64,000 nt of DNA from Caryophanon tenue (lineage in GTDB: Bacteria; Bacillota; Bacilli; Bacillales_A; Planococcaceae): NCBI RefSeq assembly GCF_001700315.1, contig NZ_MASJ01000003.1:62001-126000 (forward strand), written 5' to 3'. The position numbers and the translations under genes are program-made. Below the pieces are notes generated by a model. The model saw only the letters and a list, made by a program, of their open reading frames with translations. It did not search any database and was not told the DNA's origin. This document shows, one piece after another, positions 8,651 through 17,105 of the stretch (the first letter of the stretch is position 1; each line of letters starts with the position of its first letter).

Positions 8651-10501
8651 ATGAAGAAAAATATTTTTTTAGCGAGTAGTGCAGCGTTAGTGATATCCGC
8701 TGTAATGCCTGTAGGAGCATCAGCGATGAACTTTACAGATTTGACGCAATATGATGAGACGACACAGCAAGCCGTGGACTATTTAGTAGAAAAAAAAGTA
8801 GTGCATGGAACTTCGCCAACAACCTTTTCACCACGTCAAAATATTAAGCGTGGGCAAGTGGTGAAAATGCTTGGAAAGTATTTGAAGCAAGCAGGTATGA
8901 CAGTGCCTACAGATTGGGCAACAAAAGCAAGATTTACAGATGTGCCTACGACAACGAGCGATCAAGAGCTTCTACAATATGCAGCATTAGTTTACGATAG
9001 TGGAATTTTCGTAGGGAGTAATGGACAGTTAAATGCTTCAGGTAATTTAACACGTGAAAATGTTGCATTAGTATTAAATCGTTTAGCGGTAACAGTTTTA
9101 GATGGGAAAAGTTTAATTGACTATGTGAAGGAAAATCAATTAGCGACAAATATTAAAGATTTGCAGTCTGTAAAAGAAGAGGCACGTGAGGCTGTCTATG
9201 CTTTTAATGCGTTAAAAATTTCAAATGTAGATAACTTTAATCCTAAAGGAAATGTACAGCGTATACATTTTGCTTCATTTTTAGCGAAGGTGCTTCAAGT
9301 GACAGATAAAATTAAACTGGATTTAGTACCGGAGGAAAAACCAGAAGAACCAGTAAGACCAGAAGTTCCTGAAGAAAAGCCAGAAGAATCGGTAAAACCA
9401 GAAGTTCCTGAAGAAAAACCAGAAGAACCAGTAAGACCAGAAGTTCCTGAAGAAAAGCCAGAAGAATCGGTAAAACCAGAAGTTCCTGAAGAAAAGCCGG
9501 AAGAATCGGTAAGACCAGAAGTTCCTGAAGAAACACCGGAAGAATCGGTAAAACCAGAAGTTCCTGAAGAAAAGCCAGAAGAACCGGTAAAACCAGAAAT
9601 TCCTGAAGAAACACCGGAAGAACAAGAAGCATCAGATAATGTAGATTGGGAAGATGAACTTCCTGAAGAAGTGGATAGTCCGTTAGAATTGCCGGATGAA
9701 AATCAAGCAGAAGATACACCAACATATTATTTCAATTTTGAAGATGTTAATAATGTCGAAATTATTTCTACAACTGCAAATAAAGTTGTGATTCAACATG
9801 CAACATATGGTGAAGTTACGTTAAATGTAACACCCGATTTACAAAAGTTATTTAGTGAAGTTGATCTGCTAAAAAATGCGAATGTTTCACTTTACGTGGA
9901 AGAAGATGTTATTCAATCGGTAAATGAAGTCGTTATTAAAAATAATGGTACACACACAACACCGATTAACGTAGATGGATCACTTTTTGAAGAGCTAACG
10001 GATATAACTGTACAAGCAACGTATGCAAATGTGGTTAATTTTGATAATCATTATGGGTCTGTAAAAATTGTAGCGCCTGCAAATGCTGTTTACACAGTTG
10101 AAAATTATACTTTCGATGAAATTTCTTCAAGTGGCCTTTTGAATATTACATTTACAGAATCTGTTGATACTGAAATTATTATAGATGCGCCAACAGCAAC
10201 TGTCACGGTAGCAAGCGGTGTGACGATTGATACTTTAGCACCAAAGAACAATCTTTCAATAATAGTACAACCATCAGCAATAGTACATGATGTATATGTA
10301 GCGACGCATATTTCGTCCTTGAATGTATCAGGGAAAATTGAAAATGTTACAGCGGAAACACCTGGTGCTTTTACAATAACAGGAACAGGTATTATTGATA
10401 CATTATATGGTGCGGCAACAACGGTTTATGTACAATTAAATGGTGTAACGGTTAACTATTTAGCAGTGGATGAAACGGTAGAGAATGTAACAGTCCAATA
10501 A
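8651..10501 (+). CDS. SLH-domain surface protein with Pro/Glu repeat linker
   Basis: The 616-residue exported protein has a signal peptide ending at 'VGASA' (~residue 25). Three SLH domains follow (~27-75, ~95-145, ~165-215), with 'FSPRQNIKRGQVVKML', 'LTRENVALVLNRL' and 'FNPKGNVQRIHFASFLAKV' as diagnostic stretches. SLH domains bind pyruvylated secondary cell-wall polymer. Residues ~230-325 form an extended Pro/Glu stalk of 13-residue repeats. The C-terminal ~270 residues are beta-rich, with Val/Thr/Ile-rich strands, and have no recognised enzyme motif. The next gene is a full-length paralogue. AGGAGG precedes the ATG. It is probably a structural or adhesive wall protein. Confidence 0.85.
   Translation: MKKNIFLASSAALVISAVMPVGASAMNFTDLTQYDETTQQAVDYLVEKKVVHGTSPTTFSPRQNIKRGQVVKMLGKYLKQAGMTVPTDWATKARFTDVPTTTSDQELLQYAALVYDSGIFVGSNGQLNASGNLTRENVALVLNRLAVTVLDGKSLIDYVKENQLATNIKDLQSVKEEAREAVYAFNALKISNVDNFNPKGNVQRIHFASFLAKVLQVTDKIKLDLVPEEKPEEPVRPEVPEEKPEESVKPEVPEEKPEEPVRPEVPEEKPEESVKPEVPEEKPEESVRPEVPEETPEESVKPEVPEEKPEEPVKPEIPEETPEEQEASDNVDWEDELPEEVDSPLELPDENQAEDTPTYYFNFEDVNNVEIISTTANKVVIQHATYGEVTLNVTPDLQKLFSEVDLLKNANVSLYVEEDVIQSVNEVVIKNNGTHTTPINVDGSLFEELTDITVQATYANVVNFDNHYGSVKIVAPANAVYTVENYTFDEISSSGLLNITFTESVDTEIIIDAPTATVTVASGVTIDTLAPKNNLSIIVQPSAIVHDVYVATHISSLNVSGKIENVTAETPGAFTITGTGIIDTLYGAATTVYVQLNGVTVNYLAVDETVENVTVQ
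9338..9625 (+). repeat. In-frame 39-bp minisatellite encoding a PEEK-type stalk
   Basis: Seven consecutive 39-bp units plus a partial eighth encode 13-residue repeats of the form KPEE(P/S)V(R/K)PE(V/I)PEE. Units differ at few positions and alternate P/S and R/K. The unit length preserves the reading frame, so copy number can vary without breaking the protein. Confidence 0.92.
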
Positions 10502-10520
10502 ATCAACTAATACATGTGTA

Positions 10521-10552
10521 AACTGCTTCAGCGGCTGCTGGAGCAGTTTTTT
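10521..10552 (+). terminator. Intrinsic terminator between the two SLH genes
   Basis: A twelve-base-pair stem (AACTGCTTCAGC with GCTGGAGCAGTT) is followed by six T. Confidence 0.9.
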
Positions 10553-10611
10553 ACGTTATAACTGTGTAAAAGTCGTCGATATAGCATATAGAACACTGGA
10601 GGAGGCATTAT

Positions 10612-12192
10612 ATGAACAAAAAATATACAGCGGTCGTTGCCACGCTTTTAGCCGGAGCATTAGCACTCTCACCGCTTCAAGCAAAAGCATTCGATGATTT
10701 AGCCACATATGACAATACAACACAGCAGGCGGTGCAGCAATTAGCCGATGCGCACATTATTCGCGGGACATCACCGACAACTTTCTCGCCAAAAGATGCC
10801 GTGACGCGCGGACAAGTTGTCAAAATGCTGGGTAAGTATTTAGAGGAACAAGGGGCGAGTGTACCGAGCGATTGGGACGAGCGTAGTCGCTTTAGCGATA
10901 TTTCTACAACAACTACAGACCGTGAGCTTTTAAAATATAGTGCAGTTGTGTTTGAAACAGGTGTATTTATTGGCAATAATGGCATGTTACAAGCAGGCGG
11001 TCACTTAACACGTGAAAATGTAGCACTTGTGTTAAATCGCTTAGCAAGCTATATCTTACAAACAACGGATTTAGTTGGTTATATGAATGAAAAACAGTTG
11101 ACAGCACATGTAACGGATGTAAATGTAGCGAAGCAGGAGGCACAGCAAGCAATTCAAGCATTAAATGCGCTACAAATTTCAAATGTGGACACTTTTAATC
11201 CGAAGGGAACGGTACAGCGTGTTCATTTTGCATCGTTTTTAGCGAAATTATTAACGACATTAACTACGATAAAAGAAGAAACGATTTTACCTGAAAAGCC
11301 GACAGCACCTAAGCCTGATATCGAACCGACTGAGCCGATAAATCCACTACCAGAAATTCCGGTATTGCCAGTGATTCCAGAGGATGAAGACGAGGTAATC
11401 GACGAGGAAGAGCCTGTCATTGTGGAATCTGCGTATATTGATGACGCACAAATTGTAAAGGTAGACGGAAACCGTGTAACGATTACGCATAACACGATTG
11501 GCACACAGACGTTTACAATTGATAGTACATTACAGACATTGTTTGAACAGCAACAGATTTGGCAAGAGGCAATTGCGACATTATACATTGAAGAAGATGT
11601 TGTAGTAGAAGTGTCAGCGATAACCATTCAACACGCAGGGACGGCACAACACCCAGTTGTCATAGATGGGTATTATTTTGATGATGCCACGATGATTACG
11701 ATTCAGTCACAATACGCGACGATTCAGCACTTTGATGCGCATTATGAATTACTTGAAGTGCATGCACCAAAAGATGCGGTTTATACAATTGGTGCAGCAG
11801 AGTTTAGTGCCATTCAGGGAGACGGGGCGCTCGCTGTAACATTTACAGATATTATTACGAGTGACGTGTATATCGATGCGCCCGATACAACGATTGAAAT
11901 CGCAGGTGCAGCGAGCGTGACGAGTATAACGCTTACGCATGACGCGAAAATTACCGTACAAGATGGCGGTATCTTATATGATGTGTACGCAGAAGCGCCG
12001 GTTCAACAGCTAATCGTAAACGGTTATATTGAAACAGTAACAGTGGACACAGAAGAAGCGCTGACATTGCGAGGGACGGGTGTTATTAACCAATTATTTG
12101 GTGCGGCAACGACGGTCTATGTAGAGGCAGACGGTGTGACCGTTGAAGATGTTATTTTAACGAGCGATGTAGAAGCGGTAACGGTGCAGTAA
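10612..12192 (+). CDS. SLH-domain surface protein, paralogue of the preceding gene
   Basis: The 526-residue protein has the same architecture as its upstream neighbour: signal peptide ending at 'QAKA', three SLH domains (~27-215; 'FSPKDAVTRGQVVKML', 'LTRENVALVLNRL', 'FNPKGTVQRVHFASFLAKL'), a short Pro-rich acidic linker in place of the long PEEK stalk, and a beta-rich C-terminal region. Both proteins end with closely similar blocks ('GxGxIxxLxGAATTVYV...VTVQ'). The two genes are a tandem duplication. This copy is visibly richer in G and C at third codon positions and lacks the minisatellite, so the copies have diverged for some time. GGAGGAGG precedes the ATG. The likely role is cell-wall-anchored surface protein. 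Confidence 0.85.
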   Translation: MNKKYTAVVATLLAGALALSPLQAKAFDDLATYDNTTQQAVQQLADAHIIRGTSPTTFSPKDAVTRGQVVKMLGKYLEEQGASVPSDWDERSRFSDISTTTTDRELLKYSAVVFETGVFIGNNGMLQAGGHLTRENVALVLNRLASYILQTTDLVGYMNEKQLTAHVTDVNVAKQEAQQAIQALNALQISNVDTFNPKGTVQRVHFASFLAKLLTTLTTIKEETILPEKPTAPKPDIEPTEPINPLPEIPVLPVIPEDEDEVIDEEEPVIVESAYIDDAQIVKVDGNRVTITHNTIGTQTFTIDSTLQTLFEQQQIWQEAIATLYIEEDVVVEVSAITIQHAGTAQHPVVIDGYYFDDATMITIQSQYATIQHFDAHYELLEVHAPKDAVYTIGAAEFSAIQGDGALAVTFTDIITSDVYIDAPDTTIEIAGAASVTSITLTHDAKITVQDGGILYDVYAEAPVQQLIVNGYIETVTVDTEEALTLRGTGVINQLFGAATTVYVEADGVTVEDVILTSDVEAVTVQ

Positions 12193-12303
12193 TTTTAGAA
12201 GTTTTCAGAAACGTGCGTGAAATTGGTATTCCCCTTATTTGCAAGCGTAGTAGATGTAATGGTAAAATGGCAAATAGAGACTAAACAGGATGTGACCATA
12301 TAC

Positions 12304-14817
12304 ATGTTAAATATATTGAATAAAGTATTTGATCCGAATAAGCGTGAAGTGAAGAAGCTAGAGAAACTAGCGGACCAAGTAGATGCTTTACAAGGACAAA
12401 TGGAAAGTTTATCAGATGAGGCCCTTCAAGCGAAAACAGCTGAATTTAAAGAGCGTTTAGCGAATGGTACAGATTTAGAGGACATTCGTGTAGAGGCATT
12501 TGCGGTATGTCGTGAAGCGTCAAAACGTGTATTAGGAATGTTCCCGTACCGTGTACAAATTATGGGTTCTGCAGCGTTAGACGAAGGTAATATTTCAGAA
12601 ATGAAAACCGGTGAAGGTAAAACATTAACGGCAACGATGGCTGTTTATTTAAACGCGTTAACAGGTCGCGGTGTTCATGTTATTACAGTCAACGAATATT
12701 TATCAACACGTGATGCAGAGGAAATGGGTCGTTTATACAACTGGTTAGGTTTAACAGTAGGATTAAACTTAAACAGCTTAACGAAAGACCAAAAGCGTGA
12801 AGCGTACGCATGTGATATTACGTATTCTACAAACAATGAACTAGGCTTTGACTATTTACGTGACAATATGGTGCTTTACAAAGAAGAGCGTGTACAGCGT
12901 CCATTATACTTCGCTGTTATCGATGAGGTCGATTCGATTTTAATTGATGAAGCACGTACACCTTTAATCATTTCAGGTCAATCAGGTCGTTCACCACAAT
13001 TATATAAGCAATCAAATGCATTTGTACGTATTTTAAAGAACGAAGCGGATTACACATATGATGAATCAACAAAAGGTGTTAACTTAACGGATAAAGGGAT
13101 TGAAAAAGCGGAGCGCGCATTCGGTATTGACAATTTATATGATATTGCGCACGTACGTTTATTACATGCCATTAACCAATCACTAAAAGCACATGTATCG
13201 ATGCATAATGATGTTGATTATGTTGTGCAAGACGGTGAAGTGGTGATTGTTGACTCATTCACAGGTCGTCTAATGAAAGGTCGTCGTTACTCGGATGGCT
13301 TACACCAAGCAATCGAGGCAAAAGAAGGCTTAGAAATTCAAAATGAATCGATGACACTTGCGACAATTACGTTCCAAAACTACTTCCGTATGTATGAGAA
13401 GTTATCAGGGATGACGGGTACAGCGAAAACGGAAGAAGAAGAATTCCGTAATATTTACAACATGCAAGTTATTTCAATTCCGACAAACCGACCGATTCAA
13501 CGTGATGACCGTCCGGATTTAATTTATGCGTCAATGGACGGCAAATTTAAAGCGGTAGCAGCAGAAATCGTTGAGCGTCATAAAGCAGGACAACCTGTAT
13601 TAGTTGGTACGGTTGCGATTGAAACGTCAGAAATTATTTCAAAATATTTAACACAAGCGAAAGTGCCACATAATGTATTAAATGCGAAAAACCATGAACG
13701 CGAAGCGGAAATTATCGCGGATGCTGGTAAAAAAGGTGCGGTAACGATTGCGACAAACATGGCGGGTCGTGGTACGGATATTAAGCTTGGCGAAGGCGTG
13801 CAAGAAATTGGTGGTCTCGCAGTAATCGGTACAGAGCGTCATGAATCACGTCGTATTGATAATCAGCTACGTGGTCGTTCTGGTCGTCAAGGGGACCCAG
13901 GGATTACGCAGTTTTACTTAGCATTAGATGATGAATTAATGCGTCGTTTCGGCTCAGATAATATGAAAAATATGATGACGAAGCTAGGAATGGACGATAC
14001 ACAGCCAATTCAATCGAAAATGGTATCACGTGCAGTTGAATCAGCACAAAAACGTGTAGAGGGCAATAACTTTGATGCACGTAAGCGTCTATTACAATAT
14101 GACGATGTGTTACGTCAACAGCGTGAAGTTATTTATACAGAACGTATAGAAGTGCTTGAAACAGACAATATGCGCGAGCTTGTTGAGAAGATGGTTATGG
14201 AATCAATCGAGGCAAACGTTGGTGCCTATGTACAGGACGAGCAAGAGAAGTGGAATTTAAAAGCGCTTGAAGATTATATTTCGGCGAATGTGTTAGAAGA
14301 AGGCACAATCACAGAAGCAGACTTTAATGGCAAAGATGCAGATGAAATTGTGGAGCTTGTCAAAGAAGCAGCGTTAGCGCGTTATAATGCGAAGGAAGAA
14401 GAAATGACACCAGAGCGTATGCGTGAGTTTGAAAAAGTTATCTTACTACGTTCAATTGACACGAAATGGACAGAGCATATTGATGCGATGGACCAATTAC
14501 GTCAAGGGATTCATTTACGTGCATACGGTCAAAATGACCCGCTTCGTGAATACCAACAAGAAGGTTTTGCGATGTTTGAAGCAATGGTCGCATCGATTCG
14601 TGATGAAGTAGCGAAGTATGCGTTAAAAGCAGAAATTCGCAATAACTTACAGCGTGAAGAAGTGGCAAAAGGGCAAGCGGTTAACCCGAAAGAGCAAGGG
14701 GATGCAAAGCCGAAGCGCCAACCGGTACGTAAAACGACATTACCAGGCCGTAACGACGATTGCCCATGTGGTTCAGGGAAGAAATTTAAAAACTGTCACG
14801 GTGCAACGCAGCAGTAA
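12304..14817 (+). CDS. secA: Preprotein translocase ATPase SecA
   Basis: The 837-residue protein is the housekeeping SecA motor that pushes preproteins through SecYEG. Visible motifs are Walker A 'MKTGEGKT', Walker B/DEAD '[13 protein letters not shown]', the helicase-like '[10 protein letters not shown]' and '[13 protein letters not shown]', and the C-terminal SEC-C zinc-binding tail '[14 protein letters not shown]'. The tail and full length identify SecA1 rather than an accessory SecA2. I start at ATG 12304 ([20 protein letters not shown]), the family N-terminus. An upstream in-frame GTG at 12217 would add 29 unrelated residues. The gene order hpf-(surface genes)-secA-prfB keeps the usual Bacillales neighbourhood. 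Confidence 0.97.
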   Translation: MLNILNKVFDPNKREVKKLEKLADQVDALQGQMESLSDEALQAKTAEFKERLANGTDLEDIRVEAFAVCREASKRVLGMFPYRVQIMGSAALDEGNISEMKTGEGKTLTATMAVYLNALTGRGVHVITVNEYLSTRDAEEMGRLYNWLGLTVGLNLNSLTKDQKREAYACDITYSTNNELGFDYLRDNMVLYKEERVQRPLYFAVIDEVDSILIDEARTPLIISGQSGRSPQLYKQSNAFVRILKNEADYTYDESTKGVNLTDKGIEKAERAFGIDNLYDIAHVRLLHAINQSLKAHVSMHNDVDYVVQDGEVVIVDSFTGRLMKGRRYSDGLHQAIEAKEGLEIQNESMTLATITFQNYFRMYEKLSGMTGTAKTEEEEFRNIYNMQVISIPTNRPIQRDDRPDLIYASMDGKFKAVAAEIVERHKAGQPVLVGTVAIETSEIISKYLTQAKVPHNVLNAKNHEREAEIIADAGKKGAVTIATNMAGRGTDIKLGEGVQEIGGLAVIGTERHESRRIDNQLRGRSGRQGDPGITQFYLALDDELMRRFGSDNMKNMMTKLGMDDTQPIQSKMVSRAVESAQKRVEGNNFDARKRLLQYDDVLRQQREVIYTERIEVLETDNMRELVEKMVMESIEANVGAYVQDEQEKWNLKALEDYISANVLEEGTITEADFNGKDADEIVELVKEAALARYNAKEEEMTPERMREFEKVILLRSIDTKWTEHIDAMDQLRQGIHLRAYGQNDPLREYQQEGFAMFEAMVASIRDEVAKYALKAEIRNNLQREEVAKGQAVNPKEQGDAKPKRQPVRKTTLPGRNDDCPCGSGKKFKNCHGATQQ

Positions 14818-14879
14818 TCATAATTTCTGTGCATGAAATAATAAACGCCATGAAAAAGCATGATATACTATAATGAAAA

Positions 14880-14915
14880 GCGCAGGCGTACATTGTGACG
14901 TCCTGCGCCTTTTTT
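14880..14915 (+). terminator. Intrinsic terminator after secA
   Basis: The stem GCGCAGG with CCTGCGC, with a partly paired top, is followed by six T. It lies just upstream of prfB, so prfB is probably transcribed from its own promoter or by readthrough. Confidence 0.85.
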
Positions 14916-14944
14916 CAAACAAAGAAATATTGGAGGAATACACA

Positions 14945-15013
14945 ATGATCGAATTAGGTCACGCAAGAAACGAGTTAGAAAATACAGCTAAGAAATTAGT
15001 GGACTTCAGGGGG
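14945..15013 (+). CDS. prfB: Release factor 2, first 23 codons (5' exon)
   Basis: ATG at 14945 follows GGAGG and encodes MIELGHARNELENTAKKLVDFRG, the conserved start of Bacillales RF2 up to the frameshift site. The exon ends in AGGGGG, the internal Shine-Dalgarno-like element that drives the normal +1 frameshift. Here the next bases are TAAC, not TCTCTTTGAC, because a mobile intron is inserted. Translation of unspliced RNA ends at TAA (15014-15016) directly after codon 23. The remainder of the gene resumes at 17106. This is a split, not a decayed, gene: adding Ser-Leu and the downstream 341 codons gives 366 residues, the usual RF2 length. Confidence 0.9.
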
Positions 15014-15014
15014 T

Positions 15015-15508
15015 AACAAACTGTTAACAGTAACTGACGAGAGCAGTTATATAATCAACATAACCAGTTAACAGTGCCTCGCCTATACAGTAATGTGTGG
15101 GTGCTTCGGGTTAATTGCAGGTAATGGGTAAAGCTCTACACCAAAACGGATCGTGAAAGCGAAAACGGGAATGGGGCGAAAGCGGAAAAAACGTAGAGAT
15201 GGCATATGGTGAAATAAAAGCTGTGGGTGGTAACACAGTCCTACGTGTCGAAACAATCCCTGTTCATGCAGGCACTTCCCTTAACGTTAAGTCGATGGGA
15301 AAGCTTCAACGACTATCTCCTAGCGGGAGAGTAAAGCCACAAGCGATTGGTGGAAGAAAAATCCGACGCCTTATGATGACATAAGGATGAACAAATAGTC
15401 TACGCACGTTCTGAAAGGAAGTGGCCATTAGCGTGAGCGAAATGGCGTCTATAAAGTAGCGCTTATAGGCAAATAGCATAAAACTTGTAAGTAGTTATAA
15501 ATATAAAA
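15015..15508 (+). ncRNA. Group I intron ribozyme core (IA2-like)
   Basis: The conserved R and S segments are clear: TTCAACGACTATC (15305-15317) and AACAAATAGTCTA (15390-15402). They form P7 with six perfect pairs (15311-15316 with 15395-15400). Between them is a P8-region stem CTCC-GGGAG (15317-15329), and just before S the hairpin CCTTATG-ATGA-CATAAGG (15369-15386). The P segment TTAATTGCAGG (15111-15121) can pair with CCTGT (15259-15263) as P4. The predicted P1 pairs exon bases GGGGU (15010-15014) with GCCUC (15076-15080), placing the required U-G wobble after U15014. A nine-base stem (15020-15028 with 15067-15075) extends P1. The R/S wording closely resembles that of phage T4 td-type introns as I remember them. 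The intron body ends beyond tnpB at 17104 or 17105. Confidence 0.8.
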
Positions 15509-15516
15509 AGATACGC

Positions 15517-15645
15517 TTATCTAGGTGTGTCGACGTAAACTTTTAAAATCGTAATCATCAAGTTATTCAAACTTCTGTTTTGTTCCTTTGTAATTTTTTC
15601 GAGCGTCGCTTTTAATTCATTTGAAATAGTTAAACTCATTTTCAT
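15517..15645 (-). CDS. Ribbon-helix-helix mini-protein inside the IStron
   Basis: A minus-strand frame encodes 42 residues beginning MKMSLTISNELKATLEKITK and ending VDTPR. The pattern of a short beta strand ('MSLTIS') followed by two helices ('NELKATLEKITKEQ', 'SLNNLMITILKVYV') fits a CopG/Arc-type ribbon-helix-helix DNA-binding fold. The frame is open further upstream to about 15678 without a canonical start. A well-placed AAGGAGA lies before an out-of-frame ATG at 15672, which needs only one inserted base to read MGKISDLNMKMS. Either the gene starts at the internal ATG or it carries a one-base deletion. It is divergent from tnpB and could repress it; that is inference. Confidence 0.5.
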   Translation of the reverse strand: MKMSLTISNELKATLEKITKEQNRSLNNLMITILKVYVDTPR

Positions 15646-15764
15646 GTTTAAATCAGATATTTTCCCATAGATTGTCTCCTTGTGCTATTTATTATCATAG
15701 CATTCATACAAATAGTCGAGAAGCTGATATCAACTTGATAGTATATTGGTGAGAGGTGAAAAGA

Positions 15765-16901
15765 GTGATTAAAGCAATCAAAATTCGTTTATTTCCAACG
15801 AATGAACAAGAGATTCTAATGCGAAAATCATGTGGCATTGCTCGTTTTGCTTACAATTGGGGACTTGCTAGATGGGAAGAAATGTATCAGCAAGGCTTGG
15901 TTCCAACAAAAGGTGCGATTAAAAAGGAATTTAATCAAACTGTAAAAAGGCTAGATGAATTTAAATGGCTTTATGAGGTAAGCGCTCAAGTAACAGCACA
16001 GGCTTTTGAAGATTTAAATCAAGCATATCAATATTTTTTTAAAGGGATTCAACAAAAGCCTCAATTTAAAACAAAAAAGCGTGCTAGAAAATCTTTTTAC
16101 GTTCGATATGATGCATTGAAATTTAAAGATAGTACGGTGAATATTGAAAAGATTGGGAAAGTGAAATATAAAACGAATTATAAAATTCCGAAGCTAAATA
16201 AATATGCTAATCCGAGATGCTCTTTTGACGGTAAGTATTGGTACCTCGCATTTGGATTCGAACAAGACGAAAATAAAGTCATGTTAGATAAATCTTTACA
16301 CGTTGGTATTGATTTAGGTATAAAATATTTAGCGGTTGTTAACTGTCTAGAGGAACCAATTGAAAATATTAACAAGACAGCAGAAATGAAGCGATTAAAA
16401 AAGAAACTAATTAGATTACAAAGACAAGTGTCAAGAAAATACGAGATGAATAAGTGTGAGGGTAGCTTTGTAAAAACGAAAAATATTCTGAAGACAGAGC
16501 AACAAATTAAGCTTGTTTATAGGCGACTAACAAATATTCGGACGAATCATATACATCAAGCAACAAAGGCTATTATTAAATTGAAGCCAGCCTGTGTTGT
16601 AATGGAACATTTAAATATTCGTGGTATGTTGAAAAATAAATATTTAGCTGGAGCAATTCAAGAGCAAAAGTTATATGAATTTATTCGACAGATGAAATAT
16701 AAATGTACCTTTGATGGTATTGAGTTTATTCAAGCTGACCGATTTTATTCTTCTTCTAAAATATGCTCAAACTGTGGTGTTAAAAAACAGAAGTTGAAGT
16801 TAGATGAACGGATATTTACATGCGATATTTGCGGCATATCGATAGATCGAGATAAAAATGCAAGTATAAACCTTGCAAATTATAAACTTAGATTAAATTA
16901 A
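15765..16901 (+). CDS. tnpB: RNA-guided endonuclease TnpB
   Basis: The 378-residue protein is a complete TnpB, the IS605/IS607-associated ancestor of Cas12. It cuts double-stranded DNA guided by an omega-RNA made from the element's right end. The three RuvC acidic residues are present: Asp in 'GIDLGIKYLAV' (~183), Glu in 'VVMEHLNIRGM' (~281) and Asp in 'DRDKNASINLA' (~363). The zinc ribbon between them (~337-360) has 'CSNCG' and 'CDICG'. I prefer the GTG at 15765 because GAGAGGTG lies six bases upstream and yields MIKAIKIRLFP, a typical TnpB start; GTG 15756 would add three residues. The upstream RHH gene is divergent. The sequence shows no decay, so an active nuclease that helps retain the element is likely. 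Confidence 0.93.
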   Translation: MIKAIKIRLFPTNEQEILMRKSCGIARFAYNWGLARWEEMYQQGLVPTKGAIKKEFNQTVKRLDEFKWLYEVSAQVTAQAFEDLNQAYQYFFKGIQQKPQFKTKKRARKSFYVRYDALKFKDSTVNIEKIGKVKYKTNYKIPKLNKYANPRCSFDGKYWYLAFGFEQDENKVMLDKSLHVGIDLGIKYLAVVNCLEEPIENINKTAEMKRLKKKLIRLQRQVSRKYEMNKCEGSFVKTKNILKTEQQIKLVYRRLTNIRTNHIHQATKAIIKLKPACVVMEHLNIRGMLKNKYLAGAIQEQKLYEFIRQMKYKCTFDGIEFIQADRFYSSSKICSNCGVKKQKLKLDERIFTCDICGISIDRDKNASINLANYKLRLN

Positions 16902-17105
16902 ATATCTAGAAAATTTATCTAACATGTACCGTGCGTTGTGCGGGAATTTAAGCCCTTGGAGAATTACAACAAACATGAGTAGTTGAGTAAATACAAAATA
17001 CGAAAGTGGGTTCGATGAAGAGGGAAGATGGTTGGTAACAGCTATTACATGTAAAACTTGTCGAAAATTTTATATTTATAACTTCTTATAAGTTTTATGC
17101 AACGG
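16902..17105 (+). ncRNA. Presumed omega-RNA scaffold and intron 3' end
   Basis: The ~200 bases between the tnpB stop and the element boundary hold no gene. In TnpB elements this right-end segment becomes the guide RNA scaffold, with the flanking DNA as guide. Here the guide would begin TCTCTTTGACTTAG (17106 on), i.e. prfB itself. The same bases contain the second arm of the 33-bp repeat and the 3' splice site, so splicing and guide-RNA production must compete for one transcript. The role is inferred from family knowledge; the scaffold structure was not computed. Confidence 0.55.

Larger units (their letters stand above)
15476..17100 (+). repeat. 33-bp long-range inverted repeat joining intron core to 3' splice site
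   Basis: Bases 15476-15508 (beginning GCATAAAACTTGTAAG) are the reverse complement of 17068-17100 (ending CTTCTTATAAGTTTTATGC) at 31 of 33 positions. One of the two exceptions can form a G-U pair in RNA. The arms are 1559 bases apart and flank both ORFs. In RNA this helix would act as an extended P9-type stem that brings the 3' splice site, four or five bases after the second arm, next to the ribozyme core. Confidence 0.88.
15014..17105 (+). mobile_element. IStron: group I intron plus TnpB transposon inside prfB
   Basis: About 2.09 kb interrupts prfB between AGGGGG and TCTCTTTGAC. Removing it restores the canonical frameshift cassette exactly. The left part (15015-15510) is a group I intron core, the middle carries an antisense mini-gene and tnpB, and the right part carries the presumed omega-RNA and the 3' splice site. 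Both ends abut GG (15012-15013 and 17104-17105), the crossover dinucleotide used by IS607-type serine transposases. I therefore infer an IS607-type IStron; no tnpA is present, so it depends on a transposase in trans or is immobile. A 33-bp inverted repeat closes the ORF-containing part. Known IStrons (Clostridioides, C. botulinum) have the same ribozyme-plus-TnpB architecture. Confidence 0.85.

Noticed and set aside
9338-9625. Regularly spaced repeats reminiscent of a CRISPR array
   Set aside because: The repeats are contiguous 39-bp units without unique spacers and are translated in frame inside an SLH protein.
9312-9725. Long open frames on the minus strand over the SLH stalk
   Set aside because: They mirror the Pro/Glu minisatellite; Phe/Leu-rich antisense translation has no start signal or family resemblance.
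12217-12303. N-terminal extension of SecA
   Set aside because: The 29 extra residues are unlike any SecA start; MLNILNKVF at 12304 matches the family.
14423-14836. Additional + and - strand frames at the end of secA
   Set aside because: They are out-of-frame shadows of secA with no start signals.
15199-15384. 61-codon frame inside the intron core
   Set aside because: It overlaps the P4-P7 region of the ribozyme, whose base-pairing explains the sequence; no ribosome-binding site.
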